A stretch of DNA of 64,000 bases from the NCBI RefSeq assembly GCF_000237925.1, contig NW_017386032.1, positions 558,001-622,000 of the forward strand, read 5' to 3'. The position numbers were made by a program, and so were the translations under genes. Of the stretch, positions 12,408 to 24,500 are shown piece after piece; the stretch's first letter is position 1, and the number at the start of each line of letters is the position of its first letter. This stretch comes from Schistosoma mansoni (lineage: Eukaryota; Platyhelminthes; Trematoda; Strigeidida; Schistosomatidae). The notes beneath the pieces were generated by a model, which made no database searches, was not told where the DNA came from, and saw only the letters and a list, made by a program, of their open reading frames with translations.

Positions 12408-12930
12408 CCCCCGAATGCCATGATATGGCCGAGGGTGGGAAGGGTCAGCTCTCTCTCGAAATGCTCTCACATGGCCACGCGTGTACAGCCACTGCCAGGA
12501 AAGTTCTACTCACTGCCTTCTCGTGGCTGAGGTGTTGTTTACAAAATTGAGAAGACGAAAAGTGAACGTTCGGCGCTTTAACTGGGTTAGTGGACACGTA
12601 GGGTCCACCTAGGGGAGTTAGAAGACCCTGATACTAAACCAATGGTGCACATGGGCTCCAGGATCCTCAAGGAACAAATGGCGTATGAATCGATTATCGG
12701 TCACCAGCTACCATGGGACTGTATCTCCTAACGTTTCTCCACTGCCTTGTGGATCAGACTTTTAGGTCAAAGGCTTCGGGTGTATCCCCTAAGAAAACCA
12801 CCTGCTTCTTCGGTCTGAGCAGCCGGGCAGTATCACAGCCCACACACAAATCAAGTGACTTGTGTGACATATATGTATTTGGTGCCTCTTTGTACCAATA
12901 TTTATGTGTTCAAATAAATAGACAAATAAA
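12408..12930 (+). mobile_element. Short non-autonomous RTE derivative (copy a)
   Basis: About 520 bp starting CCCCCGAATGCC and ending in an AAATAAATA tail. The first 430 bp match the 5' leader of the RTE at 16735-20620. The last 65 bp (from about TGTGTGAC, then TTTGGTGCCTCTTTG) match that element's 3' terminus. The whole protein-coding region is absent. The same junction, within a TTGTGTG motif, is seen in copies b and d, so this looks like an amplifying family rather than an accidental deletion. An open frame inside (12713-13069) is a by-product of the leader and is not a gene. Confidence 0.75.
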
Positions 12931-12963
12931 AATAGTTTGTGCTGATGATGTTAATCAGAAGAA

Positions 12964-13070
12964 CAATGAAAGTCCCACGACCAAACCATCCAGCTCAGAG
13001 AACAACACCCCACCTAAACCATACTCCTGGGCTACAAATCTTCTCAACCATCTCGTTATTTCAGTCTAAT
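12964..13070 (+). repeat. Right arm of inverted repeat and dispersed unit
   Basis: CCATCCAGCTCAGAGAAC and its surroundings pair with the left arm at 12352-12404 and recur directly at 21035-21120. The broader unit runs from a GATGATGTTAATCAG-like start at about 12945 to the CTACAAATCT block near 13040. Confidence 0.55.
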
Positions 13071-13235
13071 CTCATTCAAGAAAGTTAAACAAGGAAATAA
13101 TAACCTTAAAGATCTAAATAAACGTGATACTAAAATAATGTAACGGAGAAAGTAAGCAGAATATGTTAACTGGAAGAAGTATTTTCAATTTCCAAGACAG
13201 AAATAAATCTGTTAAACTATAAATTACTATGCATT

Positions 13236-15822
13236 ACCCTCTCGTCGCGGGAGTGTTGTTTACGAAATTGGAAGGGCGAAAAGCAAAAGTCCAGTGCTTA
13301 AACAGGGCTACTGCCTAAGGAAGTTCTATCTAAGGGAAGTAGAAAACCCTGATTGCGAACAAACTGTTCACATGAGCTCCAGGATCCTCAGGGAACAAAT
13401 GACATATGAATCCATTTCTGGTCACTGGCTACAGTGAAATTGCAGTTCCTAAAGTTGCCCCACTGTCCCATGGACTAGACCTCTAGGTCAAAGGTTCCAA
13501 CAAGCTGCAACTCAGAGGCAATCAAGGATGAGTTCTACCATCAGTAAAGTGTTTTTCTACAAAAAGTAAGTTCGACAGATATTGTAGTTATAGCCGTAAA
13601 ATTGACAGCTCAGGTCGGGTGTCTAGGAATAGAAGAGAATCGTTGGAATGGCTGATGGGAACTTGTTGGTCACAGGTCAGATAACGGTGACCGTCTACTG
13701 CAACTGTGAGCAGATCACAACCTGTTTCTGGCTAGCACTAATTGCAGGCACAGTCATCGCCGACGTGCCACCTGGCGTCCCCTGGCTATGTCTCAAAGCT
13801 GGGTTCAGATTGATCACATCGCGATCAGCTACCGCTGGCATGGTTGTGTACAAGACCGTCGCGCCTTTTGGAGTACCTATTTGGACTCTGATCATGCCAC
13901 TGTTTGCGCTAATCTTATCTTACGTTTCAGTGGACAACAAATTCATCGTCCTAAACGGATCGATGTCAGAAAATTGGTTGCCGTTTCTGTTGCAACCAAA
14001 TATTAAACCAAGATAGGTTCAAGGTTAGCTACCATCTCACCTAAAAGTATAGATGAGCATTGGCTGCAACTGCATGACGCCATGAAAATGGAGAGTAAAG
14101 TTGCTTACCTCTGGCCCTGTGTACAGATGGGGTCGACCTTCAGGTTAAGGAACTGACTTAGTTGTATGGCAATTAAAGAGTTTTACAATATTGTGGAATG
14201 AGTCTATAGTTGTCCTGATCTTTAAAAAGCGTTCACGTCACCTACGTAACAACTATCGAGTAATAAGTCTACTTCAACTTGCATCCAAACCACTAAACTC
14301 CGTGATACTTTGTAGATTATTCAAAACCCGTGAAACATTGACTTGCGAGGAGCAAGCTGATTTTTGTCCTAGTCGAGAATGTACCGATTCTATTACCCTC
14401 GCCCAAATGTGAGAACGCCGTCATACTTGTCACAGACAAACAAACGTAGTATTTCTTGATATCAGGGTCGCCTTCAATTCGTTGGACAGGACTGTTCTGT
14501 GGGATTGTCTATGGAAGAAAGGTGTGTCTGAGAAGTTCAGTAACATCTTCAAAGCACTATATACAAACATCTCAGGCAGAGTGAGAGCATAGACCATTTC
14601 TCCCTATTGTTGCGTTCAAGTAGTTAGGTCAATCAAAGTTGTCCGATCTCAAAATTCCTCTTCAAACTTTACTATCGATGACGTTCTGAAAAAAGTTCTG
14701 ATGGATTTAGATAGTAATGGTGTGGATTTGTTGTCAGGAGAAAGACTTCTCTACCTTGAGTATGCTGATGATATTGTCTTACTGTGCAACGATACACAAG
14801 CCATGCGATCCGCAATCAATCAGTTGACAATTAGTGTCCGTAGGTATGGTATGTGTTTTGCACCTTCCAAGTGCAAAGTATTTTTAAAAGACTGGTAAAC
14901 CCCAGAGCCTGCACTCACTCTTGGTAGCTAGCAGATAAAAGTTTTCGGGAAGTCCGTGTAACTGGGTAGCTGTGTAAGTGATAGTGGTAGCGTGAGTGAT
15001 AAGATTAACTCACATATAGTGAGGACCAGGACGACTTATGTCAGTCGGAACCATCTTTGGCACCGTCGTCATGTTATTCTGACTGTAAAAGGTCGGATTT
15101 AAAACGCGTCGGTGAGAACAGTTCTTCTCTGTGCTTGTGAAACCTGATCTCTCGGAGTTGAGGATGTCAAGTAACCCTGTGTTTGATCATCTTTGTCTCC
15201 CACGGACTTCTGACATTCAGTGGCAACACTATGTTAATAATGTGGAGGTCTGAGAACAGTGACGTTAATTCAATTAATGTCAATATTTTGAAACGTGGAC
15301 TTCAGTGACTTGGGGATGTCCTACGAATGTTGTCCCAGAGAATTCCACACCGTGTATTATTTGCCGATGCTGGGACTGATTGGAAAAAGTAGAGAAGTGG
15401 TCAGTGTACGAAACGACGACCTTGTGTGAAAGATAGCTGTGTAGGTCTCACATGTCCGCCCATCACTCCCAGCTTGGGGTCCTAGAGATAGTGCAACAGA
15501 ATGGTCTGAGACATTGTTAGATATGGCTCAGGATAGACGCCGGTGGATATCCTACTATAACCTTTTTTACTTGCTTTATATAAGTGAGAGAAACTTCTTT
15601 AGCTGGAAGAATCCTTCCTGGTTGTATTTTTCTTAACTACTTTATCAGTTATTATTATCTTTTCACTCTCATATACTAATTTCTATCCATTTTTGTTCTT
15701 TTTTTGTTATACTCACTTTCCTTCCTCTATCTACAATATCACTTTTGTTGTTTGGTGCATATACACTTTGGTGCTCCTTTGTACCGATGTTTATGTGTTT
15801 AAATAAATAAAAGTGAATTACT
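13236..15822 (+). mobile_element. RTE-like LINE, decayed copy
   Basis: A second copy of the RTE at 16735-20620, in the opposite orientation. It starts within a diverged leader (about 13240-13500) and jumps into the endonuclease domain (IKDEFYHQ region), so the start of the ORF is missing. Recognisable pieces are an endonuclease block around 13790-13960 (QIDHIAISYRWHGC), RT around 14190-14890 with an intact YADDIVLLC, a C-terminal block near 15300, and a 3' tail GGTGCTCCTTTGTACC near 15770 with an AAATAAATAAAA end. Several frameshifts and stops interrupt it. It cannot encode a working protein. Confidence 0.8.
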
Positions 15823-16402
15823 ACCCCAACTGAACTAAAAAAAATGCAGGTCTATAAAGATATGGAGATACAGGTCTTCAGTTTTGAAAATAAAATTACT
15901 TTGAGCCCTACGAAAATCTTACGCTACTACAGTGGAAAAAAAATTAAAAAAGGAGCATCATGGCAAGTACTCTCAACAGTAAAATCCAGATGATTTTGTT
16001 AAATTTACCAAAACGAATCTGTTATTTTAGAACATGGATTGTACGGAAAGAATGGACCAAAGGCTATTAAAAAAATAAATTGAAATATTTGTTGGATTGG
16101 AATCCTTTCATGTAACCATGATAATGTTAGAGAACAAAAATTCGAATGTAAACTGTAAAGTGTCAAGTCGAAAGAATGAAAATTAACTTCTTAAGTAACC
16201 AAACAAACCTCATTGTTCCAACGTTTCAGAACAAAACGTTTAGCTACTTACAACAATAATAACATAATTCTAAAAGTATCCACATTTACAGACAGTCAGC
16301 TACAACGTTGCTGCTACCTAGACATGGTGGTCAGGCTTGCCTATCGTGATGAACCAATCGGGCTATACTGACTGGGACAAGCGTTCCTCGAAGTCCTTCC
16401 TC
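15823..16402. other. Unassigned stretch between RTE copies
   Basis: About 580 bp of AT-rich sequence with no open frame or repeat that I recognise. It separates the plus-strand RTE from the minus-strand RTE cluster. Confidence 0.4.
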
Positions 16403-16734
16403 ATTTATTATTTACTTATTTGAACACATAAATATTGGTGCAAAGAGGCACTAAATACATATGTGCCACACAAGTCACTTGATTTGTGTGTGGGCTGTGA
16501 TACTGCCCGGCTGCTCAGACCGAAGAAGCAGGTGGTTTTCTTAGGGGATACACCCGAAGCCTTTGACCTAAAAGTCTGATCCACAAGGCAGTGGAGAAAC
16601 GTTAGGAGATACAGTCCCATGGTAGCTGGTGACCGATAATCGATTCATACGCCATTTGTTCCTTGAGGATCCTGGAGCCCATGTGCACTATTGGTTTAGT
16701 ATCAGGGTCTTCCAACTCCCCTAGGTGGACCCTA
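16403..16734 (-). mobile_element. Short RTE derivative, 5'-truncated (copy b)
   Basis: Minus-strand copy of the leader-plus-tail derivative. Its 3' tail (TTATTTGAACACATAAATA on the plus strand) is at 16410-16435, and its leader part runs to 16734, where it stops at GGTGGACCC. The 5' end is truncated and abuts directly on the 3' tail of the full RTE. The pair therefore stands head to tail. Confidence 0.75.
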
Positions 16735-19700
16735 TTATTTATTATTATTATTTATTTAAACACATATATTGGTACAAAAGGGCACCAGATACATATGCGC
16801 CACACAAAATAATGAAAGTAGGAAGAGAAGGGATGAAAAGATAAGGCGGACTGAAATGTACAACCAGAAAACTCTTTCAGTTAAGAAAGTTAGAACCACT
16901 CTTTATGTAGAAAGTAAAAGAAGGTTGCAGCAGGATCGCTACTCGCTTCTATTCTGAGCCATATCTGATAACGTCTCTAGCCACTGTGTTGCACCATCTC
17001 TCGGACCCCAGCCAGGGAGTCGTGAAGGACCAACAGAAGCTAGCCCTTTGCAGCTTTCTTTCGTGCCACGACACTATGTCATACACTGACCTCCTCTCCG
17101 CTTTTTCCAACCAGTCCCAGAGTCGGCAAATAATGCACGACGTGGAAGTCTCTGGGACGACATTCGTAAAACATGTCCAAGCCACCGAAGTCGGTGTTTC
17201 AAGATGGTGACACCAATTGAATTATCGTCTCTGCGCCCGAACACACGATGCCGAACCTCTGCATTACTGACATGGTGTTGCCACTGTATGTCAGCAATCC
17301 TTCGGAGACAACGATGATCGAACACAGAGAGACGTCTAACATCCTCAACTCGGAGAGGCCAGGTTTCACAAGCATAGAGCAAAACTGCTCTCACCGACGC
17401 GTTGTAGATCCGACCTTTTACAGCCAGACTAACATCACGAAGGCGCCAAAGATGGCCCAGATTGGCATAAGCCGCTCTGGCTTTCATTATACGTGCATCA
17501 ATCTCATCACTCACGCCACCACCAGCACTTATATAGCTACCTAGATACACGAACTTCTCAACTACTTCAATCTGCTCACCATCCAGGGTGAGTACAGGAT
17601 GAGAATCCTGCCAGTCTTGTAGGAGTACTTTGCACTTGGAGGGTGCAAAGCACATGCCGTACCTGCGGACACTGATTGCCAACTGATTAAGTGCGGATTG
17701 CATACCTTGGGCATTATCGCACAGTAAGACAATATAATCCGCATACTCAAGGTCGAGAAGTATTTCTCCAGGCAGCAGATCCACACCGCCATTACTTACA
17801 TCCATTAGAGCTGTTTCCAGGATGTCATCGATGGCAAAGTTGAAGAGGAATGGTGAGATCGGGCAACCCTGCCTAACCCCACTGCTCGAATGGAACAAGG
17901 GAGAAAGGTGGTTGTATGCCCTCACTCTGCCTGAGGTGTTCGTATATAGGGCCTTTAAGATGTTAATGAACTTCTCAAGCACACCCTTCTTCAATAGACA
18001 ATCCCAGAGAACAGTCCTGTCCAACGAATCGAAGGTAGCCCTGATATCAAGAAACACTACGATTGTTGGCCTGCGATAAGTATGACGGTGTTCTAACATT
18101 TGGCGGAGGGTGAAGATGTGATCAATGCATCCTCGACCAGAACGAAAACCAGCCTGCTCTTCGCGAGTCAATCGTTCTCGGGTTTTAAACAACCTACGAA
18201 GAATGACAGAAGCCAATAGTTTGGACGCAATCGGAGGTAGACTTATCCACCGATAGTTGTTACAGGAACAACGTGAACCTTTTTTAAAGATAGGGACGAC
18301 TATTGACTCATTCCATGATGTTGGAACACTTTCTTGCTCCCAAACCTTTGCAAACAACACCGTCAGTTCCTTAGCCAGAAAGTCACCACCATCTTTAAAA
18401 AGAGCCGGAGGTAAGTCATCTGGGCCAGGTGATTTGTAGCGCTTCAAGAGTTGGAGTTCCTTGCGGACTTCCGCCTCGTTTGGTGGATCAGTCGTCACCG
18501 GCCATGGGGGGCAGGACAAACTGGTTGATGTTGCCGGAGCAGCAGGCCAGTTGAACTGCCCTTCGAAAAATTCCGCCCATCGTCCAAGACGTCGAGAGAT
18601 GTTAGTGATTGGCATCCCGTCATCCTCGTAGATTGTTTCACTCACACCAGACCTCTTGCTGCCAGTGGCTCGGATGAGTTGGAAGAGCTTCCGGCAGTTA
18701 CCAGATGCAGCTGCTGCTTCCATCTCATTAGCACGTTCCGACCACCAGGCCTCTCGGTCCTTACGCAAGCTTTGCCCGATTTCATTACGTAACAGCCTTC
18801 GTTTGTGGTCAAACTCACGGTCACCCGGAGTAGACCGACGGGCTTCCATCAGTTGTAAGGAGCCAGAAGAAACCCAGTGCTTGTAAGCGGGACGTTTCGC
18901 GAAGCCGCAAGCGGCTTTACTTGCCATTTTCATGGCGTCGTGAAGATGCAACCAATGCTCATCTATACTTTTCGATGGGATGGTAGCTAGCCTAGAGGCT
19001 AGCTCCGCTCGATACTTACTTGCAACAGAAGTTGCAGCCAGTTTACTAACATCGATCCGTTGGTGGTGGTCAATCCTTCGGCCACTGAAAAGTAAGGTGA
19101 GATTGGCGCAGACCAGGGCATGATCAGACTCCAGATAGGTACTCCAAAAGGAGCGGCAGTCTTGTACACAACCATGCCAGCGGTAGCTGATCGCGATGTG
19201 ATCAATCTGAGTCCAAGTTTGAGATGCAGAGGGAGGACGCCAGGTGGCACACCGGCGATGACTGTGCCGGAAGTTAGTGCTAGCCAGAAACAGGTTGTGG
19301 TCTGTGCACAGTTGCAGCAAACGGTCCCCGTTATCTGTCCTGCAACCAACAAGTCCCCATCGGCCACCTAAACGACTCTCTTCTGTGCCTAGACGCCCGA
19401 CCTGAGCATTCAAGTCTCCGGCTAATACTACAATATCTGTCGAACGCGCTTTCTGGAGAAGAACAGTTAACTGGTGGTAAAACTCATCCTTGATTGCATC
19501 CGGGCTGCAATCTGTCGGAGCATAGGCGGAGATGACGAAAAGACACCGTTTCTCACGCCGGTTTCTTCTCACTTTGATGGAACTTTCTAATCTAACAGCA
19601 CATAACCGACTGTTAATGGGGATCCAATCGATTAGTGCTGTCTCAGCTCTAGCGCTTAGTGCAACACCAACGCCTGCAAGACCGGACGAAGATGCCACAG

Positions 19701-20620
19701 AGTCCCCGGATAAGCGCATGTGAAACAAGCTTTTCGAAGCGACAGATGGAGAGCGAATTTGTAGTACTTCACTAGAGTCTTGAATACGGGTCTCGGATAG
19801 ACAGCAAACATCAACACTAAGACTTTCTAAAGACATAGCCAGCCCCATCTGTTGTCCGATCTGCATTAATGTGCGAACGTTGAAGGAAGCCAGCTTGAAC
19901 GGCGTACGTGGTTTCAGAAAGACTGGTTCAGTATTCGTAATCGGTGGAAGCATTCACTTTCAACCAGACAGTGACTGGAGATCGTTTAGATAGGACAGAG
20001 TTTCCACCATGGGCGAGCTACTGCATAAGTTGGAAAGGAAGGATACATAATTTGGGAATAAAGGGAGTGAAAAAGCGACGTAGTAAATAATAATAATAAC
20101 AATAATAATAATGTAAATTGTCTTTCTTCTATTAGGAACGAGAGCAGTGTAGTTAGTGTAGTGCGTCATTTCATGTCATTTGTGTGTGGGCTGTGATACT
20201 GCCCGGGTGCCCAAACCGAAGCAGGTGGTTTTCTTAGGGGATACACCCGAAGCCTTTGACCTAAAAGTCTGATCTACAAGGCAGTGGAGCATCGTGAGGA
20301 GATGCAGTCCCATGGTAGCCGGTGACCAACAACAGGTTCATTCGCCATTCGTTCCATCAGGATACTGGAGCCCATGTGCACCATTGGTTTGGAATCAGGG
20401 TTTTCCAACTCCCCTAGGTGGACCCTACGTGTCCACTAACCCAGTTAAAGCGCCGAACGTTCACTTTTCGTCTTCTCAATTTTGTAAACAACACCTCAGC
20501 CACGAGAAGGCAGTGAGTAGAACTTTCCTGGCAGTGGCTGTACACGCGTGGCCATGTGAGAGCATTTCGAGAGAGAGCTGACCCTTCCCACCCTCGGCCA
20601 TACGATGGCATTTAGGGTCC
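16735..20620 (-). mobile_element. RTE-like LINE (SR2-style), nearly full length
   Basis: A complete-looking non-LTR retrotransposon. Its leader runs from about 20620 to 19954, with a microsatellite of ATT/GTT units near 20088-20112. A single ORF encodes AP endonuclease and reverse transcriptase, and a 3' UTR ends in (AAAT)n-like sequence near 16740. One ORF, an endonuclease of the AYAPT/GDLNAQ/SDH type and a short-repeat 3' tail are typical of the RTE clade, to which schistosome SR2 belongs. The name SR2 is a tentative placement. It is flanked by the truncated short derivative on its 3' side. Confidence 0.85.
17074..19953 (-). CDS. RTE endonuclease/reverse transcriptase ORF (inactive)
   Basis: The 959-codon ORF starts at ATG 19953, immediately after an in-frame TGA. 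The apurinic endonuclease domain is at residues 20-285, with FNVRT 24-28, SETR 53-56, AYAPT 143-147, GDLNAQ 179-184, QIDHIAI near 250 and SDH near 276. The RT core carries SPGPDDLPPALF, FLDIRATFDSLDR and GVRQGCPISPFLFN. The catalytic YADD box reads YADY at residues 737-740 (TAT at 17734-17736), which removes one of the two metal-binding aspartates. The ORF ends at a TAG where the parallel reading (CRGTKESCKGLASVG and onward) continues in frame for about 45 codons, so the C-terminus is lost by a probable TGG-to-TAG change. It nicks target DNA and primes reverse transcription in the family; this copy should be inactive. Confidence 0.85.
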   Translation of the reverse strand: MLPPITNTEPVFLKPRTPFKLASFNVRTLMQIGQQMGLAMSLESLSVDVCCLSETRIQDSSEVLQIRSPSVASKSLFHMRLSGDSVASSSGLAGVGVALSARAETALIDWIPINSRLCAVRLESSIKVRRNRREKRCLFVISAYAPTDCSPDAIKDEFYHQLTVLLQKARSTDIVVLAGDLNAQVGRLGTEESRLGGRWGLVGCRTDNGDRLLQLCTDHNLFLASTNFRHSHRRCATWRPPSASQTWTQIDHIAISYRWHGCVQDCRSFWSTYLESDHALVCANLTLLFSGRRIDHHQRIDVSKLAATSVASKYRAELASRLATIPSKSIDEHWLHLHDAMKMASKAACGFAKRPAYKHWVSSGSLQLMEARRSTPGDREFDHKRRLLRNEIGQSLRKDREAWWSERANEMEAAAASGNCRKLFQLIRATGSKRSGVSETIYEDDGMPITNISRRLGRWAEFFEGQFNWPAAPATSTSLSCPPWPVTTDPPNEAEVRKELQLLKRYKSPGPDDLPPALFKDGGDFLAKELTVLFAKVWEQESVPTSWNESIVVPIFKKGSRCSCNNYRWISLPPIASKLLASVILRRLFKTRERLTREEQAGFRSGRGCIDHIFTLRQMLEHRHTYRRPTIVVFLDIRATFDSLDRTVLWDCLLKKGVLEKFINILKALYTNTSGRVRAYNHLSPLFHSSSGVRQGCPISPFLFNFAIDDILETALMDVSNGGVDLLPGEILLDLEYADYIVLLCDNAQGMQSALNQLAISVRRYGMCFAPSKCKVLLQDWQDSHPVLTLDGEQIEVVEKFVYLGSYISAGGGVSDEIDARIMKARAAYANLGHLWRLRDVSLAVKGRIYNASVRAVLLYACETWPLRVEDVRRLSVFDHRCLRRIADIQWQHHVSNAEVRHRVFGRRDDNSIGVTILKHRLRWLGHVLRMSSQRLPRRALFADSGTGWKKRRGGQCMT

Positions 20621-21407
20621 TACCACGTCAGGCAGATCGGTTGAAGGATGGTAAAATAAATATCATCAAATCCGAGGTCCGAGGGCGATGTCGTACTGCT
20701 GTCTGTACGGTGTGACGACAGTAAGGTGTTTCCCCCAGACAACCAGCATAGCAGAGATGCTACCTTCCCACAAATAATGGTGCGTTAGAAAAGATCGACC
20801 TCAAAAATTCACACCTTCCATCCCACAGATATCCATCTCCGGCGTTAAGATCTCAACAAGTATGGAGCTAACACAAAACTACCCACAAACAGGTCGTATG
20901 TGACCGGCCTCAAGCAGTTGTCCCTTGGGCACTTCGGTCATGCTCTCAGGTCAAGCTGTGAGCCATACGGGGAGAAATTCGAAAACTTCACTTCTACCTG
21001 AAGTTTTTGTTGATGATATTGTTCAGAACGATGAAAGCTCCACAACTAAACCATTCAGCTCAGAGAACAAAACTCTATCAAAGCCATCCACCTGAGCTAC
21101 AAATCTCCACCATATCGAGTCCTCAAGTAGATGGTTATCTATTATAATCGAGTCATTAGTCTCAGGGTTAGTATGTTATACATGTGAACTGATGGTATTA
21201 GGTCTAGTACATAGGAATACCATAGCTTCGTGCTAGTGTATTTCAAAATAGAACACAACGGCTGAAAAATACTCCAAAGTTATCAAATTTTAACCATGTA
21301 ACTTGGATGCACGATTGGAGCTACGCTAATACATACTCACTTTCACAGACACACAAATCGCGATAACAGAAATGACAACTGAGAAAATACCGGAGAAATA
21401 AACTCAC
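20621..21407. other. Downstream flank of POLR3H exon 5 with dispersed repeat
   Basis: Presumed intron 5 of POLR3H, read on the minus strand. The block 20990-21125 repeats the sequence at 12945-13070 (GATGATATTGTTCAG, CAGCTCAGAGAAC). 20640-20990 looks repetitive (AAGCAGTTGTCCCTTGGG and similar) but was not classified. The last POLR3H exon was not located here. Confidence 0.4.
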
Positions 21408-21549
21408 GATTATTGTATAGGGAGCTTTAAGTTCAATTAAAGAGTCTAGATTACTATCACCGTACTCTAATGGGTCGTTAGAAGTTGAAATATTAGTTTT
21501 GTCACTATCTGGGTTCGGATCAGACCAAACTTCTTCAACTACACGAAAT
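21408..21549 (-). CDS. POLR3H: POLR3H exon 5
   Basis: The acceptor is CCGTTTTAG and the donor GTGAGT. The exon codes for FRVVEEVWSDPNPDS, an acidic/serine-rich linker, and LIELKAPYTII, matching the RFRVVDESF and EAPYTLVGS segments near the RPC8 C-terminus. It ends in phase 0, so a further terminal exon is required. Confidence 0.88.
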
Positions 21550-24500
21550 CTAAAACGGAAATCGGAAGTGAAGACAGTCTTTACACCTCGTTAATCTAAA
21601 TTAAAATGAACTGAAATAGATGTTTTTAAATATACACACGGAAAAAGTAGGGTGAGTCCTGTACAATGGATCCAACGACATGTAGAATTTACTCGAAATC
21701 CTCGGAACTCAAATGGAATTACTATATATTTTGGTTGAAGTTCAGTTGGGATTAGATATGGTATCTCCCATTTTGCTTCAGAAACCAACTCCACCTATAC
21801 ACTTACAGGATCGCTAGGAATCACTGTTCAGTTCCCAAACAGCGTAAAAGTAAACAGCGCTAACTATCCACATTGGCTGTGTAAGGTCACGTTCATGAAT
21901 GGACTTCTTTTGTCCAGGTTTCGGAAACGCTACAAATATTTGTCACCTCTTAGTTGGGCGCGATACAGAAGGATATTTCCGCCTAGGGAACGAGATAAAA
22001 CGGGATTAGTATAGATACTTTTGTCTGCCAAAGCCGCAGAAACAAATAACTGAGGCCAGTCACACAATAAATTTAAGTGGATAGTTTTCACCGTACTAAT
22101 TCTATACTCTCCGAACCTTATCACTAGCACTCGAAAGCCGTGAAGCGACAAGGAAGATCCTTACTAGCTCTTTTGTCTGTGCAAGGGTACGATAGTAGGA
22201 AATCCAGATTATTTGTAGAATACAGTTTACTGCAGTCAAAACGCAGCATAACCAGCAGTACAACTCTATTTCTGGGCCTACTCCAACGAAAACGATCCAC
22301 CTGGTATGTGAGGACCTCAATCAACAAGTGTACCAGTCATATACCTAAGCTGAGTTGTGACAAAATGCAAATGCAACCATCATGTTTAGCTGAAAGCTAC
22401 AATCAGATGAGAACTGTTCAAGAATTCATATTTGTTCTTATCATAACATCCTGGAAAACAACTTCATGTTTAAATTTATTCAGTATTGTTTGTTTGAATC
22501 TTCCCATCGATTTGTTAGGACTGCAACTGGTCAGTCTCTAATTGGCATATGTGCATACTGTGCGTATTGCCTCGATATAGCCTTAATTCACAAGCATGGT
22601 TTATATTCTCCACTTCAAATCACATCATATAGGGGGCTGATGACACTGCATAGATCCATCAGCCCAAGTGGATCAAAGTTTGAATCTGTTACGTATGACC
22701 TAATTTCCTATATTTCCATACACAGGCGAACCAAGAACTAGAGCCGAAGGGCTGTTCACTACCCTATGGTCAAAAATGGATTCATAATTGGCATTAGCTT
22801 GTAGTGAAAGTGACCCTCAAATTACAAGTACTTTGTATAAGTGAAACATTCTTCGTGGTTTACTTGTGGCATTCTCAGAAATAAATATATGCTACCAAAA
22901 TCGAAGATCACGAAACAACAGTCCAATAAGTTTGTGATATACCTAAAAATCAGATGATTTGATCTGAGATTGATGGCTTTTACAGGTTATTTTTATATTT
23001 GCATCTTATTAAACTAACATTCACATAATCAGTGAACTATAATTATTTCACTTCAACAAAATAACAAACTGTGACAAACTTGAACGCTCACCGAATAGTA
23101 TCATGTTTGTCAATGCGCAATTCAGCTGTTTCACCTTCGTACGCATACTCCCATATCCATGCATTTTGTTCATAATCGCTAAAAAGAAGAGTGAATAACA
23201 AATTGACAGAATTTACTATCTTGAAGGTGAGCGTAGTTTTTCTGCAGGTATAAACACATCATCAAAAAAATTCAGTGACACACGTAAGCCAGCTTTGGAG
23301 AGAGATTTTACAATTCCAATAAGAATTTCATCAATAAATGGACGAAAGCAAACAATTCGAAAGCTCACTAATTAGCCAGCACTAATAAAGAAGGAAATTT
23401 TACTACCTGTAGTATAATAGGCACCATCGACATCTGATATAAAGCTTTCTTCAACTTTTAAAATGTCCCATAAAGAAATGCACAGACCAACTTTGTAAAT
23501 AACCTGCAAGTAGAGATATTTGAAGATTAACTTTTAACCTTGAGGAAGATTAGCTATAAAATGACAAACGATTGGTAAGAAACAACTAAAATAACAAACA
23601 TAAAGCAGTTGTACATTTTTCGAATACCTAAATAAATGACACTAACTAGACTGTCAATCTCAAAGCATGATGATATTCATCCTAGGATTATAAAAGCTCT
23701 ATCAGATGTAACTGCTGAAACTTCAGCGAGACTGTTGGATATGTCCCTGCGGCAGTCCAGATTGCCCAGAGACTGGAAAAACGCGATAATTAGTCCAGTG
23801 TATAAGGCTGGGAGTAGAAATTCAGTTAGTAACTATCGTCCCATTAGCTTAACTAGTACAGTTGTAGAACTGATGGAAAAAAATTTTTCGGATGGCTGTT
23901 ATAAACTATGTGGAAGGACACAATCTTTTATCCAAGAAAAAACATGGTTTTCGGAAAGGCCTCTGATGTTTGATAAATCTTCTCATTGCAAGAAAAGATT
24001 AGGCTAAGGCAAAAGATGGGAATATTCCTGTAAATGTGATTTTCATAGATCTAAGTAAACCCTTTGATAATGTCTCCCATTCTGGTTTTAAATTAAAACT
24101 GCAAACTTTTGGAATTCCTTATACGGTCATAGACTGGATAAGTGACTTTCTACATGACAGGAGACAAAGGGTAAGAGTAAATGGAACCTGTAAAAAGTAG
24201 GGTTTCCCAAGGCACAACCCTCAGTCCTCTTCTCCTTTCACTTCATGTAAATGAATTACCTACTGTAGCTAAGCCATCTGTTCTACCCTTCGCCGATGAC
24301 ATAAAGGTTTGGAGACCCATATACAGCATGTCAGAATAGTATTACAGGATGATCTCAACTCACTGGTGGCATGGATGAACGGGTGGTCACTAGAAATGAA
24401 TCCTAACAAGAGTGTGGTGATGCGATTTAATAACTATGGTGATTCGTATTACTACACAATATGTGTATTATTGTTACCCAAAGTAAGAAACTATAAAGAT

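Noticed and set aside
12713-13069. Open frame of 118 codons repeated at 16408-16620 and 25023-25229
   Set aside because: It lies in the non-coding leader and tail of the RTE derivative and recurs only because the repeat does; no protein similarity.
22102-22541. Overlapping open frames on both strands, up to 133 codons
   Set aside because: No similarity, overlapping on opposite strands, and inside POLR3H intron 4; chance frames are the simpler explanation.
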